This document shows, in pieces, positions 1-7,956 of a stretch of 11,239 nt of DNA. The notes under the pieces were generated by a model that had not been told where the DNA came from, did no database searches, and was given only the letters and a program-made list of their open reading frames with translations. The translations under genes and the position numbers were made by a program. This DNA is from Candidatus Omnitrophota bacterium. GTDB lineage: Bacteria > Omnitrophota > Koll11 > Gygaellales > JAHJCI01. Within the stretch, counting starts at the first letter, position 1. Every line of letters starts with the position of its first letter. Where the stretch lies: the NCBI GenBank assembly GCA_030622705.1, contig JAUXFU010000012.1, forward strand, positions 1 to 11,239, in the 5' to 3' direction.

Positions 1-622
1 GCACCATGGTAAAAGTAAGCCTGCTGTCCTTCTCCAGATAAAACTCAGAAATTCCGATATGCAAACCCTGCTTAACCTTATCAGCAGTGCTGCAACCGGT
101 AATAATCTGCGCCTGAGCGCCAGCCTCCATAACAATGATGTTATGCACGTTCTGCAGGGTGGCGTTCTCCTGTAATAAAAGGCAGGTTTGAATCGGCCGG
201 CTGACTTTACATCCTTTTAAAACGCGGATGAAGTAACCGTGCATAGGACGCAATTCCGCGAACGCGGTATATTTATCCTTATCCACTTCCACTGCCTGCC
301 AGTAATATCTTTCTTTTATGCTGGGATACTTATTTAACGCGTCGGTGATACTCAGAATCTCTATCTGCCCGGCATAGGTATCCTGGACCCTTTGATAAAC
401 TACGCTGTGGTCCAATTGAACAAACGTCCCGGCGCGCTGTGTCTCCTTAAGCTCAATCCCCACATCCCGCGCGACCCGCTTAAGCTGCTGCGGCAGCCTG
501 GATAAAGAACCAAGCGCGCGCCTTTCTTTAGGCTCAAGGAAATCAGCAATATCGATGTCCGGGCCAAAAGCAGCTATCTTGTTTTTACTTGCCCGCGCCT
601 TAATCTTTGTTTCAGTTTGCAT
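1..622 (-). CDS. SufB/SufD-family Fe-S cluster assembly protein, 3' end cut by window edge
   Basis: This is a scaffold component of the SUF system that works with the SufC ATPase to build and transfer Fe-S clusters in the cytoplasm. About 207 residues are visible from an ATG at 622; the C-terminal half (beta-helix core and SufC-binding end) lies outside the window. The visible part has the short archaeal-like SufBD layout: an N-terminal leader, a segment ending in LDHSVVYQ, then KYPSIKERYYW, GYFIRVLKG, IQTCLLL and QNVHNIIVMEAGAQ with ITGCS, and finally GLHIGISEFYLE. The start overlaps the end of sufC by 49 bp; an in-frame ATG at 631 is equally possible, and neither has a clear Shine-Dalgarno sequence, so translational coupling to sufC is likely. 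SufB and SufD cannot be told apart from this fragment. The family call is secure. Confidence 0.88.
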   Translation of the reverse strand, partial: MQTETKIKARASKNKIAAFGPDIDIADFLEPKERRALGSLSRLPQQLKRVARDVGIELKETQRAGTFVQLDHSVVYQRVQDTYAGQIEILSITDALNKYPSIKERYYWQAVEVDKDKYTAFAELRPMHGYFIRVLKGCKVSRPIQTCLLLQENATLQNVHNIIVMEAGAQAQIITGCSTADKVKQGLHIGISEFYLEKDSRLTFTMV

Positions 623-1344
623 TCTACGCATTTCGCATAACCGTGTTTTTTTATCCCCCTGAATAAATCAAGCGGGTTCCCCTCACAGATAATCCTGCCG
701 TTCATTAATACATAACCGTTATCCGCCTTTACATATTGCAGTATGTTACCGGTATGAGTAACAATAATCCCGGCAGGACTTGCGTTTCTGCAGGGATCTA
801 AAAGCTTATTAATCGCCCGGCCGACCAGAGAAATATTATCCAGATCAACGCCTGACTCCGGCTCATCCAGCAAAATCAGCCCCGGATTCTGGCATAGCAA
901 TTGAACCAACTCCGACCTTTTTAGTTCGCCCCCGGAAAATCCGTAATTCAGCTCTCTATCCAGGTGATCTGTAAGGCCCAGCTCCCGGGAAAATTCCTCC
1001 GCGCGCGCTGAAGCGCCTGTACCCTGGCCCTGTTCAAGAAGAACATCGCAGATTTTGCGTAATTTAACCCCGCGAACCTGCGGTGGCTTCTGAAACATCA
1101 TCCCGATACCCAATCTTGCCCGCTCATCCAAAGGAAGAGGCGTAATATCCCTGCCATGGAAAATAATCCTGCCACCGGTTATCTTATATTGAGGCACACC
1201 GATAATCGCCATCAAAAGACTAGTCTTTCCGCTGGCATTAGGCCCCATAAGCACATAGGTCCTGCCTTGCTCAATCTTAAGGCTGATCCCGTTTAGAATC
1301 TTTCTGCCTGCCACTTCAACGAATAAGTCCTGTATCTGAAGCAT
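574..1344 (-). CDS. sufC: SufC, ABC-type ATPase of the SUF Fe-S assembly system
   Basis: Cytoplasmic ATPase that drives the SufBC(D) Fe-S scaffold. Its 256 residues contain a complete ABC nucleotide-binding domain: Walker A GPNASGKTS (34-42), Q-loop Gln85, signature FSGGE (136-140), Walker B LILLDEPESGVD (156-167) and H-loop His197. The FSGGE signature, the DEPESGVD Walker B and absence of membrane segments are typical of SufC rather than of a transporter ATPase. The start is supported by an AAGGGA ribosome-binding site 7 bases upstream. It begins 18 bp after the stop of the diguanylate cyclase gene and overlaps the following sufB/D-like gene. The C-terminal tail (about 231-256) is basic and carries CVEC (Cys239, Cys242), which is not part of the core fold; this tail is coded where the next gene starts. 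Function is confident; the role of the tail is unknown. Confidence 0.95.
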   Translation of the reverse strand: MLQIQDLFVEVAGRKILNGISLKIEQGRTYVLMGPNASGKTSLLMAIIGVPQYKITGGRIIFHGRDITPLPLDERARLGIGMMFQKPPQVRGVKLRKICDVLLEQGQGTGASARAEEFSRELGLTDHLDRELNYGFSGGELKRSELVQLLCQNPGLILLDEPESGVDLDNISLVGRAINKLLDPCRNASPAGIIVTHTGNILQYVKADNGYVLMNGRIICEGNPLDLFRGIKKHGYAKCVECKLKQRLRRGQVKTR

Positions 1345-1362
1345 AACAACATCCCTTTCTAA

Positions 1363-2850
1363 TCACTCAAAAACGCAGATTCTATTCTTGCCCTCTGCCT
1401 TTGCCTTATACATCGCCTGATCTGCCCAGGAAACAAATTCATCCCGGTTTGAACCATCCCGGTAGCTGGCAACACCCCCGCTTACAGTCACCTCAAAAGC
1501 CCCCTTATCAGCCTGCTTGCCGGATAAACCCGTCTCGCGCACAGCCTTGCTTATCTTGTCAGCTACAACCTGGATTCTTTGTTTAAATATATCCGTATTT
1601 TGTATTGCCTTTCTGATTCTCTCGGCAACAACCCTTGCTACCTTAAGGTCTGCCTCGGGCAGGATAATCATAAACTCCTCTCCTCCATAGCGGCTCGCAA
1701 TGTCTACCTGACGGATGCTCTGCTTTAGCAGACTGGCAATATCCCTTAAAACCATATCTCCTACTAAATGCCCGTAATGATCATTATATGCCTTAAACGA
1801 GTCGATATCAAACATCGCCAGGCTCAACGGGTGTTTATATCTTACGGCGCGTTTAATCTCCAGATCAAGCTGTTCCTGAAAGTAGCGGTGATTGAAAATA
1901 TTGGTCAAAGAATCGGTAACCGCCAGCGAAGACAACTTTTCGCAGAGCCGGATATTCTCAATCTGCGCTACTGCCTGATGCGCGAGAAGCTTCAGGTATC
2001 TTAAATCCTCCTGGGTAAAAATCCTGGTTCCCGCGAGTTTATCGGAAACATTTATCACCCCGACTATCCGGCTGTCTGTCTTAAGCGGCAGGCTGATAAA
2101 AGATTTGGTCTTATATTTACTGCGATTGGCAAAATGTTTAAATCTGGGGTCATTAGCGATATCCTCAACCAGTAATGCCTTGCCCTGCTTCGCTACCCAT
2201 CCGGCAATCAACTCGCCAATCTTTATCCGCCAGGCAGTACTTTCTCTCTTTATACCCTTGGATCCCTTAACAACCAGCTCGCCTAAGGCCTCATCAACCA
2301 TCAGTAATGAGCTTTTTTCTGCCTCGATAATCTGAACCGCTTTGGCAGTGACAAAATCTGCTAAATCCTCCAATTTTACAATATTGCTTACGCTGCTATT
2401 TGCCTGTAAAATAATCGCTAATTTATTTCTTTCCTTTTGCAAGTGTTCAACCAACTCAATATTCTCAAACGCCAGCTTTTGCCTCTCAATACCCCGTTTG
2501 ATTACCAATTTCACGTGGTCTACGTCAAACGGTTTTATGATATAATCATATGCCCCTGCCTTTAATGCCTCTATCGCCGAGGCAAGACTGGCGAATCCGG
2601 TAGATATAATAAAACAGATCTCGGGCAATCTCCTGCTAAACATACGCAATAATTCAATCCCCCCGATATCCGGCAGGACCAAATCCAGAACAACCACATT
2701 AAACGACTGTTTGTTTATCTGCTCAACAGCCAAATTACCGGTATTAGCAGTAACTACGTCATACCCATCTTCGCTTAGAACCAATTTGAGGGTCTCCCCG
2801 ATTACCCTGTCATCATCCACTATGAGAATCTGTTGGCGTTTTTTCATCAT
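1363..2850 (-). CDS. Response regulator with GAF and GGDEF domains (diguanylate cyclase)
   Basis: A 495-residue cytoplasmic protein predicted to make c-di-GMP from two GTP when its receiver is phosphorylated. Domains in order: receiver (about 7-122) with acidic Asp12-14, phospho-acceptor Asp56, Thr84 and Lys106; a short helical linker; GAF (about 148-300); GGDEF (about 310-495). The GGDEF half has the DSLTNIFNHRYF entry, FDIDSFKAYND, and GGEEF at 389-393 in the active-site position. An inhibitory site RxxD (Arg380-Asp383) lies five residues before GGEEF, so product feedback is likely. About 30 extra residues (roughly 421-452) sit before the VTVSGGVA strand. Its start overlaps the histidine-kinase gene by 4 bp, with GAGGGAG as ribosome-binding site, so it is the likely partner of that kinase. 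The stop is TGA. Confidence 0.93.
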   Translation of the reverse strand: MMKKRQQILIVDDDRVIGETLKLVLSEDGYDVVTANTGNLAVEQINKQSFNVVVLDLVLPDIGGIELLRMFSRRLPEICFIISTGFASLASAIEALKAGAYDYIIKPFDVDHVKLVIKRGIERQKLAFENIELVEHLQKERNKLAIILQANSSVSNIVKLEDLADFVTAKAVQIIEAEKSSLLMVDEALGELVVKGSKGIKRESTAWRIKIGELIAGWVAKQGKALLVEDIANDPRFKHFANRSKYKTKSFISLPLKTDSRIVGVINVSDKLAGTRIFTQEDLRYLKLLAHQAVAQIENIRLCEKLSSLAVTDSLTNIFNHRYFQEQLDLEIKRAVRYKHPLSLAMFDIDSFKAYNDHYGHLVGDMVLRDIASLLKQSIRQVDIASRYGGEEFMIILPEADLKVARVVAERIRKAIQNTDIFKQRIQVVADKISKAVRETGLSGKQADKGAFEVTVSGGVASYRDGSNRDEFVSWADQAMYKAKAEGKNRICVFE

Positions 2851-4826
2851 AACTCTCCCTCACCCGCCGCCTTATCCGGAATCTTCTCCGGCAGACTGAC
2901 AATAAATTTACTGCCGTTGTTTAATTTGGTGTCCAGCTCAATCTTGCCGCCGTGGACATCAACAATCTCCTTACAGATAGAAAGGCCCAATCCCAGCCCC
3001 CTGCTTTTGGTGGTAAAAAACGGGACAAACAGATTCTTCAGCGCCTTCACGGAGAAACCGCCCCCTGTATCAGAAATCTCCAATCTTAAACAACCATTTT
3101 GCTGTATAGCGCTAATAGTTAGTTTACCGCCTGAGGGCATAGCCTGAACCGCGTTAATAACCAAATTCAGGATTAATTCTCTTACCTGTATCCCGTCTGC
3201 GCTTATCCTGGGAAGATTAGGATCCAGGTTAGTAATTACCTCTATATTTTTAAACATCTCCTGCTGATTAAGCGAGGCGAGGATATCCTCAATGATTGAA
3301 TTTAACTCTATGCTGCCCATAATGATTTTCTTCGGCCGGGTAAAACTCAAAATATTAGCGATAATATTACTGGCATAACTTATCTGCTTCTCGATATCCT
3401 GAAAAGAATTACTCAGCTTAGGATAATCCCGCAGAACCTTTCCCTTTAGATAATAAGCGCTGGTTTGAACCCCGGCAAATACATTTCTTAACTCATGGCT
3501 GAGAACCGCTGCCATTTGCCCGATGGCAGCTAAGCGCTCTTTGCTGACTAATTGAGCCTGCGTCTTTTTTAATTTCGCGTAGGCCTCGTTTACATCCGAC
3601 AAGATATGCGTAATCGCTTTTCTGGCATCGGTTAAATCCTTAGTCCTTTCTCCTACAACCCTCTCTAATTCCTTATTCCAGTTTTGCAATATCCCGTATA
3701 ATTTAGCATTCTCAATAGCCATACTTATGGCATTGCCGATAGAGCTAAGCAGCTGGATTTCTCCGGGGGCGAGCTGACGAGGCTGATAACTGACTAAATC
3801 CATTACCCCGGTAACCCTGTCTTTGGTTTTCAGGGGAATTGCCGCGAAGGAATAAAAAGCCTTGCCTTCTTTTGCCTGCCTTCTGATAACCGGTTCGCCC
3901 GGGATGCGGAAGGCTGAAACCGGCTCCCCGGAACAAGCTGCCTGCCCGGTTAAGGTCTCTGTATCCAGCTTGATTTTAGTTATCTGTTGAACAAATTCCT
4001 TAGTAAGCCCGCGGTGAACCTTAAGCAATATCTGCTTATTTCCCTCATCTACCAATAATATTGCGCCTGCCTCCAGCTCCATTAATTGCAGGGTCTTGTC
4101 CAAAACCTCCTTTAATATTTCCTCTAATTTCAGGGATTGGCTTACGGTAGCCGCGACGGTGTTGATAATAGAATGCTCACGCGCTAAAGACTGGCTCTGC
4201 TGTCTTTGCCTGCGCAGCTCTTCGGTAGTCATCATTATCAAACCAACAGCAAAGATAATAGAAAAAATCACCCCCAGGCTAAAACCGATCGGGGCAAACC
4301 ACGTCACCGGCCGCAGAAAGGGATAGTCTAAATTATGAATCCCGCTTAAAAGAAACCCGAGAAATACCAACAACCGCGACGGGCTTCTGCTTTCTCTGGT
4401 ATACTTAAGAAAATAAAACGCGCATCCGATAAAACCCAGCCCATTGAGCAATGACGTAGGTATGGTTGCCGATAACCAATCCCGCACCACAAATACCCCG
4501 ATATAGGAACTTATTACCGCGCCGGCTGCTACCAACAAGGCAACAATATGCCATGCCTTCAAAACCGGCCGCTTCATATGGCCGACGCTCTCTATGAACG
4601 CTACAGCGGTAAACGCGTAGGCAATATGGCGAACAAACCACATTGGCTCAAATTTAGTCAGAATAAGAATTATCTCTACTGCCGCGTGAAAACCAAAGAA
4701 AAACCATCCCAACGACCACCAAAAAAATACCTTATTTTTGGTTTCCAGGTATCTGATAAAAAGAATAAGCGTTACCGCGAATTTAAAACCGCAGTCTATG
4801 GAAATAGCCGGAATCAACCATTGCAT
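2847..4826 (-). CDS. Membrane sensor histidine kinase with multi-TM N-terminus, GAF, HisKA and HATPase domains
   Basis: A 659-residue kinase expected to autophosphorylate and pass phosphate to the receiver of the next gene. Residues 1-200 form six or seven hydrophobic segments (about 4-25, 33-57, 64-82, 91-113, 120-141, 151-163, 175-198) with little periplasmic sequence, so it may sense within the membrane. A GAF domain (about 215-378) and a coiled coil (380-430) follow. HisKA carries SHELRN with His444 as phospho-acceptor. HATPase_c has N-box LNLVINAVQAM (553-563), G1 DTGGG (586-590), F-box VPFFTTK (601-607) and G2 GLGLGL (610-615). All catalytic boxes are intact. It starts 38 bp after the dCache-HAMP gene with AGGGAG upstream, and its TGA overlaps the start of the diguanylate cyclase gene. 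The stimulus is unknown. Confidence 0.93.
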   Translation of the reverse strand: MQWLIPAISIDCGFKFAVTLILFIRYLETKNKVFFWWSLGWFFFGFHAAVEIILILTKFEPMWFVRHIAYAFTAVAFIESVGHMKRPVLKAWHIVALLVAAGAVISSYIGVFVVRDWLSATIPTSLLNGLGFIGCAFYFLKYTRESRSPSRLLVFLGFLLSGIHNLDYPFLRPVTWFAPIGFSLGVIFSIIFAVGLIMMTTEELRRQRQQSQSLAREHSIINTVAATVSQSLKLEEILKEVLDKTLQLMELEAGAILLVDEGNKQILLKVHRGLTKEFVQQITKIKLDTETLTGQAACSGEPVSAFRIPGEPVIRRQAKEGKAFYSFAAIPLKTKDRVTGVMDLVSYQPRQLAPGEIQLLSSIGNAISMAIENAKLYGILQNWNKELERVVGERTKDLTDARKAITHILSDVNEAYAKLKKTQAQLVSKERLAAIGQMAAVLSHELRNVFAGVQTSAYYLKGKVLRDYPKLSNSFQDIEKQISYASNIIANILSFTRPKKIIMGSIELNSIIEDILASLNQQEMFKNIEVITNLDPNLPRISADGIQVRELILNLVINAVQAMPSGGKLTISAIQQNGCLRLEISDTGGGFSVKALKNLFVPFFTTKSRGLGLGLSICKEIVDVHGGKIELDTKLNNGSKFIVSLPEKIPDKAAGEGEL

Positions 4827-4864
4827 TTCAATCTATTCTCCCTTCACAACTGTCCAAATTAGCG

Positions 4865-6112
4865 TCATTTTCCCTCTAATTCCTTAAGCTTTTTTTCCAA
4901 CTCCATCATTTTTAGCTCGCGCCCCACGGAGAGCTTGGCAAATTCCTCCAGCTCCCGGACTTTCTCTCTTAACTCTGCGGTCTTGACTCTTACCTCTTGC
5001 TCCAATGTCTCTGTCCACTCTGTAAGCCTGCCCCTATATTGCTTTAAATCCTTTACCATCCGGTTAAATGAATCAGCCAAAAGCTCAATCTCATCACCGG
5101 TTTTAACATCTACGGAAACATTCAGATTACCCGCGGCAATTTCATCAGAGGCAGTAGTCAGTTTCCGGATGGGATAGGCTATCTGCCTGGCGAGCTTAAT
5201 AGTAAATCCGATAATAATAACAGCAATGATAACACCTATTCTAAGAAACCAATTTCTTAAATTATAGATTGCCTTAAACGCTTCTTTTATCTCTATTTCC
5301 ACGACCAATACCCAATGCTTATTCTTTACGTAGCGGCAGGCGCCTATGACCGTCCGGCCCATATAATTCGGATAGACACTAAAGATACTTCTCTGTTTAG
5401 TTAAGCAGTCGTCTATGCCCCCGGAGTGCAGCTTATCCGACAAAGGGAATAATTTCTTAGAAATAAAACCCGTGAGAAAGAAACCATCCTTATTGAGTAC
5501 ATATACCTCCTCTCCCTTGATCCAGCCTATACTTCTTCTTATTACCCTACCGAAATCCTCTATATCTAACCTGGCAACCACCATCCCTAAGCAATCTGCG
5601 CCCGGGGCATCCATCAATGGAGCAGTAGCAACCATAGTCGGCCTATTCAGCGTCGCGGAAATATACATATCGGTAATTTGAACTCTTCCTTGTTTAAAAT
5701 AATCGCGGCCGGATTTGTCCTTGCCGATTTGATTCTTATCGGTAGAGGCAACTATTACGCCTTGAGGGTTTAAAATAAAAAGCTCGGATATATAGATATC
5801 GCTTTTCTTAAGCTGCTCTAACCTGCGGCACATCTGTTGACACAGCTGTTCAGGTTCTTCCGACTTACGATTGATTTTATCAAGACGGCTCTTAAGATAT
5901 TCGGAGGTGGCTATTGAATTAATGCTAATCAGCCGCTCAAAGAAAAAGCTGTCAATTCTGTCCGCGAGGTCTTTGGAGATATGCTCCACGTGATGAAATA
6001 CCTTTTCTCTTAATGCCTGCCGGCTAAGTTGAAAGGATAAAAAACCCATTGCCCCCAGGCAAAAAATAAACAAAATCAAAAATACAACCGTCAACCTACT
6101 CTGCAACCTCAT
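4865..6112 (-). CDS. dCache-HAMP membrane sensor protein without an output domain
   Basis: From the preferred ATG at 6112 this is 415 residues. It has one N-terminal membrane segment, an extracytoplasmic double-Cache domain of about 260 residues, a second membrane segment rich in Ile and Val, a HAMP domain, and a coiled coil to the C-terminus. The Cache call rests on the pattern FILNPQGVIVAST, IGKDKSGRDYF, MVATAPLMDAPG and a second lobe beginning YVLNKDGFFLTG. The C-terminal helix contains VGRELKMMELEKKLKEL, a linker commonly followed by a kinase or other output domain, yet the protein stops there. An in-frame GTG at 6139 would add nine residues (MKGCPWGIR), but these lie in a repeated element, and GGGGGA sits at good spacing before 6112. 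It probably signals through the adjacent kinase; the ligand is unknown. Confidence 0.88.
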   Translation of the reverse strand: MRLQSRLTVVFLILFIFCLGAMGFLSFQLSRQALREKVFHHVEHISKDLADRIDSFFFERLISINSIATSEYLKSRLDKINRKSEEPEQLCQQMCRRLEQLKKSDIYISELFILNPQGVIVASTDKNQIGKDKSGRDYFKQGRVQITDMYISATLNRPTMVATAPLMDAPGADCLGMVVARLDIEDFGRVIRRSIGWIKGEEVYVLNKDGFFLTGFISKKLFPLSDKLHSGGIDDCLTKQRSIFSVYPNYMGRTVIGACRYVKNKHWVLVVEIEIKEAFKAIYNLRNWFLRIGVIIAVIIIGFTIKLARQIAYPIRKLTTASDEIAAGNLNVSVDVKTGDEIELLADSFNRMVKDLKQYRGRLTEWTETLEQEVRVKTAELREKVRELEEFAKLSVGRELKMMELEKKLKELEGK

Positions 6113-6120
6113 CCGAATCC

Positions 6121-6182
6121 CCCAGGGACATCCTTTCACCCAAACGGAAGCCTGTCCCCCGTTCGAACAGAAGCCTGTCCCC
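6121..6182. repeat. GGGACA-type intergenic element, copy A
   Basis: Read on the minus strand, this element has GGGACA at 6181-6176, a second GGGACA 23 bp further on (6158-6153), and the inverted partner TGTCCC at 6130-6125. The 13-mer GGGGACAGGCTTC occurs twice, at 6182-6170 and 6159-6147. The inner GGGACA and TGTCCC can pair as a hairpin. A GTTCGAAC palindrome (6161-6168) lies between the first two units. The element begins 2 bp after the TAG stop of the fumarase beta gene and ends just before the sensor start. The 38-bp segment 6158-6121 matches copy B at 31 of 38 positions by my hand alignment. Confidence 0.8.
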
Positions 6183-6184
6183 TT

Positions 6185-6703
6185 CTAATATATGCCCCTT
6201 CCTTCAGAATTAACCCCCACAAACAAAGGAAAATCCTCAACATATAACCTGCGGATTGCCTCCGGGCCTAATTCAGGAAAAGCAGCTATTTCAGAACTCT
6301 TTACATAATCAGAGAGTAACGCGCCGCAGCCGGCATAGGTAAGAAAATAAATAGCGCGGTATTTCTTTATCGCGGCTATAACCCCGGCAGAACGCCTTCC
6401 TTTACCAATCATCGCGCGTAAGCCAGCCTTAAGTAAGGCGGGAGTAAATTCATCCATACGTGAACTTGTTGTTGGGCCGCAAGCCCCGATGGTTTTTCCC
6501 TTGGGCGCGGGGGTCGGGCCGCAATAATAAATTATCCGGCCGTTTAATTCAAACGGCAATTTCTTTTTTTTGTTAATTGCCTCAACTAACCTTTTATGCG
6601 CCTGGTCGCGGGCCGTATAGATAACCCCGGTTAATAAAACCTTATCCAATGGCTTTAATCCTCTAACTTCCCTATCCTCTAAAGGCGTACTGATTCTTTT
6701 CAT
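6185..6703 (-). CDS. Class I fumarate hydratase (or L(+)-tartrate dehydratase) beta subunit
   Basis: The C-terminal-domain subunit of the two-gene class I hydro-lyase, which interconverts fumarate and malate with the alpha subunit. Its 172 residues match the stand-alone beta length. Visible family motifs are TGVIYTARDQAHKRL (25-39), CGPTPAPKG (61-69), GACGPTTSSRMD (73-84), IGKG (99-102), LGPEAI (145-150) and VEDFPLFVGV (155-164). The TARDQAHKR stretch and the GPTTSSRMD loop form part of the substrate pocket in this family. The ATG start lies 6 bp after the alpha-subunit stop, so the two are co-translated. The stop is followed almost directly by a GGGACA element. Sequence alone does not separate fumarase from tartrate dehydratase; lack of tartrate-specific neighbours makes fumarase likelier. 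Confidence 0.9.
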   Translation of the reverse strand: MKRISTPLEDREVRGLKPLDKVLLTGVIYTARDQAHKRLVEAINKKKKLPFELNGRIIYYCGPTPAPKGKTIGACGPTTSSRMDEFTPALLKAGLRAMIGKGRRSAGVIAAIKKYRAIYFLTYAGCGALLSDYVKSSEIAAFPELGPEAIRRLYVEDFPLFVGVNSEGRGIY

Positions 6704-6709
6704 TTAACA

Positions 6710-7567
6710 TTATAGCGTTTTCGCCGCGCTCCTTAGGGCATGACAGCTGATGTTTACTGCTACAGGCAAACCGGCAATATGCGTAGGATAGGTTTCTATA
6801 TTAACCCCCAGACAGGTTGCCTTACCCCCAAAGCCCATCGGCCCGATTTTTAATTTATTTATCTGTTTTAATAAGTCCTGCTCTAATTTATAAATAAAGC
6901 CTTTTACCTTTTCCCGCCTTTTCCCGCCTTTAGCGGGAAACCCTTCTCTTAACAATGCCTTCTTCGCTAAAAACCCGGCGTAATCTGCCGTACCGCCAAT
7001 ACCCACCCCAACAATATACGGTGGACAGGCATCAGGGCCGGCCTGTCTTACGCTTTCAATGATAAACTGTTTTATCTGTCCGGTATCCGCGGTGGGAAGA
7101 AACATCCTCAGTTTGCTTTTATTCTCGCAGCCAAACCCCTTGGGTAAAACCGTTAACCTTAATTTACTACCCCTGACCAAACTCAAATGAATAACTATTG
7201 GCCCGTATCCCGGCTTACCCCTTAACAAAGGATTTCCTACCACTGAGTTTCTTAAATATCCCTTTTTATAACCGTCCTCTACGCCTTTATTAATCGCCGC
7301 GTTTAAATTACCAATAACCCTTAAATCCTCTCCTAATTCCACAAACACACAGGGTAAACCGGTATCCTGACATATCGCCAGTCCTTGCTTCGCGGCAAAT
7401 TCAGCATTGCGGATAATTGCCCCTAAGGCATCTTTTGCCGCGGGCCTGTCTTCCCGCTGATAAGCAATGTTTAAAGCTGAAAGCACATCCGGACGCAGCT
7501 GCGTATTCGCCTGAATACACAACCGCGCTACTGCCTGTTGGATAATTGACGAATTTAATGTTCTCAC
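6710..7567 (-). CDS. Class I fumarate hydratase (or L(+)-tartrate dehydratase) alpha subunit
   Basis: The [4Fe-4S]-bearing subunit of an oxygen-sensitive hydro-lyase, 285 residues long, the expected size for the split form. Probable cluster cysteines are Cys66 in ICQDTG, Cys181 in DACPPYIVGVGIGG and Cys252 in KATCLGV. GNPLLR, YGPIVIH and IGPMGFGGK are further family blocks. The usual Gly-Ser-Glu-Asn stretch reads GFGCENKS, with Cys147 where Ser is common. A basic segment (about 208-224, FPAKGGKRREKVKG) appears inserted and coincides with a short DNA repeat. Translation starts at a GTG (7567) overlapping the queF stop by 4 bp. Alternative specificity is L(+)-tartrate. The enzyme would depend on SUF, whose genes lie further downstream. 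Confidence 0.91.
   Translation of the reverse strand: MRTLNSSIIQQAVARLCIQANTQLRPDVLSALNIAYQREDRPAAKDALGAIIRNAEFAAKQGLAICQDTGLPCVFVELGEDLRVIGNLNAAINKGVEDGYKKGYLRNSVVGNPLLRGKPGYGPIVIHLSLVRGSKLRLTVLPKGFGCENKSKLRMFLPTADTGQIKQFIIESVRQAGPDACPPYIVGVGIGGTADYAGFLAKKALLREGFPAKGGKRREKVKGFIYKLEQDLLKQINKLKIGPMGFGGKATCLGVNIETYPTHIAGLPVAVNISCHALRSAAKTL
6911..6940. repeat. Intragenic 10-bp tandem repeat with hairpin in fumarase alpha gene
   Basis: The decamer TTCCCGCCTT occurs twice in perfect tandem (6911-6930). It is followed by an inverted partner: TTTCCCGC (6920-6927) pairs with GCGGGAAA (6933-6940) around a 5-base loop. It lies wholly inside the fumarase alpha coding frame and encodes the lysine/arginine/glycine-rich insertion, so the frame is kept. 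Confidence 0.75.
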
Positions 7568-7956
7568 GCCTTATACTCCGCGGTAACTACTGTTTTAATC
7601 CCCCCGCGCAGATTAAAGTCACCGGTAATCCTGAGCCAGCGGGGCGAGCAGGCCTTTGTTAAATCCTCCAGCATCCTGTTAACCACATGCTCATGGAATA
7701 TGCCAAGATCGCGATAGAAAATTGTATACATCTTAAATGACTTTAATTCAATGCAGTATCTGTCCGGGGAATATTCAACCCTAATTGTAGCAAAATCAGG
7801 CAGGCCGGTTTTCGGGCAAATGCAGGTAAACTCAGAGACCTCAAGGCGTATGCTGTATTCTTTGTCCGGGTATTTATTCTGCCAGACCTCAATAGCAGGG
7901 GTATTTAATTTTCTGATATCTTCCTGCAGCCCTTCATAAGGGGTTTTCTGTTTCAT
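7564..7956 (-). CDS. queF: QueF, NADPH-dependent preQ0 reductase (7-cyano-7-deazaguanine reductase)
   Basis: Reduces the nitrile of preQ0 to the aminomethyl group of preQ1, the last soluble step before tRNA-guanine transglycosylase. At 130 residues it is the short unimodular type. Visible features are the thioimide-forming Cys47 in FTCICPKTGLPDF with Asp54, the QueF NADPH motif ELKSFKMY (70-77), and FHEHVVNRML with His88 and Glu89. The C-terminal segment TGDFNLRGGIKT matches the family ending. The ATG overlaps the queE TGA (ATGA), with AGGTG a few bases upstream, and the queF TGA overlaps the fumarase alpha GTG. It is therefore tightly coupled on both sides. Family and function are clear. Confidence 0.95.
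   Translation of the reverse strand: MKQKTPYEGLQEDIRKLNTPAIEVWQNKYPDKEYSIRLEVSEFTCICPKTGLPDFATIRVEYSPDRYCIELKSFKMYTIFYRDLGIFHEHVVNRMLEDLTKACSPRWLRITGDFNLRGGIKTVVTAEYKA

Noticed and set aside
1401..5681. Plus-strand open frames of 60-100 codons inside the signalling genes
   Set aside because: They lie fully opposite well-supported minus-strand domains and encode no recognisable motif.
6113..6139. GTG start at 6139 for the dCache-HAMP gene
   Set aside because: The nine added residues lie in repeat element A, and the ATG at 6112 has GGGGGA at proper spacing.
6121..6182. CRISPR array or insertion-sequence end
   Set aside because: Only two to three short units with no uniform spacers, and no transposase gene or target duplication visible.
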